Below, piece by piece: positions 5,459 to 5,814 of a DNA stretch of 5,814 nucleotides (position 1 is its first letter; the number at the start of each line of letters is the position of its first letter). The position numbers and the translations under genes are program-made. This DNA comes from Nitriliruptoraceae bacterium (GTDB lineage: Bacteria > Actinomycetota > Nitriliruptoria > Nitriliruptorales > Nitriliruptoraceae). Below the pieces are notes generated by a model that did not search any database, was not told where the DNA came from, and was given only the letters and a program-made list of their open reading frames with translations. The stretch is from NCBI GenBank assembly GCA_007118045.1, contig SKTG01000086.1:1-5814 (forward strand). The letters run 5' to 3'.

Positions 5459-5664
5459 GTCGCGTGTCGACCCCCGGAGGCTGGCGGCCGGAGCGTTGCG
5501 GCGGTCTTGGATGGTGCAGATGACGCGGCGCTAGGAAGCCCCGCAGCGCTGATGGCGGGCGCTATCAGGACTTACGGCTGCCGGTTGGCCCTGCAGGTGG
5601 TTACGTGGTTCGGGTCCGGCGGATGCGGTGCGGGCGGCGGGTGGCTGTATGGGCGGGGCGTGCC

Positions 5665-5814
5665 CTGGCGGGCTCCGGCGTGAGGTGTCGGGTCCTGCGA
5701 GCGCCGTCAGGTCCGGCGAGCGTCGTCGGGTCCGGCGATCGTCGTGGACTCCGGCGCGCGTTGGCGGGTCCGGCGTGCGTCGGGTCCGGCGAGCGTGGTC
5801 GGGTCCTGCGAGCG
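5665..5814. repeat. Imperfect 19-bp tandem repeat, eight units, running off the window
   Basis: Consensus GTCGTCGGGTCCGGCGAGC. The core TCCGGCG (TCCTGCG in two units) starts at 5674, 5693, 5712, 5731, 5750, 5769, 5785 and 5804, giving spacings of 19, 19, 19, 19, 19, 16 and 19. The 16-bp unit (5779-5794) lacks one GTC triplet. The last base of the window starts a ninth unit, so the array probably continues. The period is not a multiple of three, which argues against a simple coding repeat, although the consensus has no stop codon in any of the six frames. Confidence 0.85.

Larger units (their letters stand above)
5370..5814. other. Region after nirK without a supportable gene
   Basis: These 445 bases show no frame with both a plausible start and a recognisable protein. 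They hold a strong hairpin (5406-5458) and a 19-bp tandem repeat (5665-5814). Between them, 5459-5664 is GC-rich with G-runs, and I see nothing specific in it. Confidence 0.55.

Noticed and set aside
5600..5625. tRNA-like T-arm (GGTTCGGGTCC)
   Set aside because: The flanking stem does not pair, and no acceptor or anticodon arm can be built around it.
5665..5814. CRISPR array
   Set aside because: The units are contiguous 19-mers with no unique spacers and imperfect copies, so this is a tandem repeat.

Overview
The window is about 70% GC. Long spurious open frames on both strands, GTG starts behind strong Shine-Dalgarno sequences, intrinsic terminators without U-tracts, and strongly acidic secreted proteins all point to a high-GC actinobacterium. 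The acidic exported proteins (D/E-rich linker and surfaces) fit a salt-adapted lineage such as Nitriliruptoria/Egibacter-like groups. That placement is inference from composition, not from a marker gene.

Layout: (1) positions 1-135 hold the last 44 codons of a plus-strand gene for a cysteine-containing, probably exported protein. (2) 360-893 (+) encodes a membrane-anchored single-domain cupredoxin whose metal loop sits between CuA and type 1 copper patterns; a hairpin terminator follows at 910-938. (3) 1121-1396 (+) encodes a 91-residue exported orphan protein with two cysteines, with a hairpin directly after its stop. (4) 1697-3475 (-) encodes a 592-residue exported relative of C69-family (Ntn-hydrolase) dipeptidases in which the expected nucleophile Cys is Ser. 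It converges on gene 3 across a gap with a perfect 12-bp hairpin at 1623-1652. (5) 3476-3908 is a divergent intergenic region with a candidate promoter for the C69 gene and a perfect 14-bp inverted repeat before nirK. (6) 3909-5369 (+) encodes a membrane-anchored copper nitrite reductase (NirK) with an extra N-terminal type 1 cupredoxin domain. (7) 5370-5814 has no gene I can support; it holds a two-tier terminator hairpin and, from about 5665 to the window edge, an imperfect 19-bp tandem repeat.

How it fits together: the core is extracytoplasmic copper redox chemistry. NirK would reduce nitrite to nitric oxide on the outer face of the membrane. Its fused N-terminal cupredoxin looks like a built-in electron-transfer domain, and the separate anchored cupredoxin at 360-893 could be a second electron carrier or a copper-handling protein (inference). 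The most unusual features are three active-site changes: Gln at the axial position of the NirK-core type 1 site, Ser in place of Cys in the C69 protein, and a CxxxCxxH loop in the small cupredoxin. No denitrification regulator, NO reductase or copper chaperone is visible in the window.
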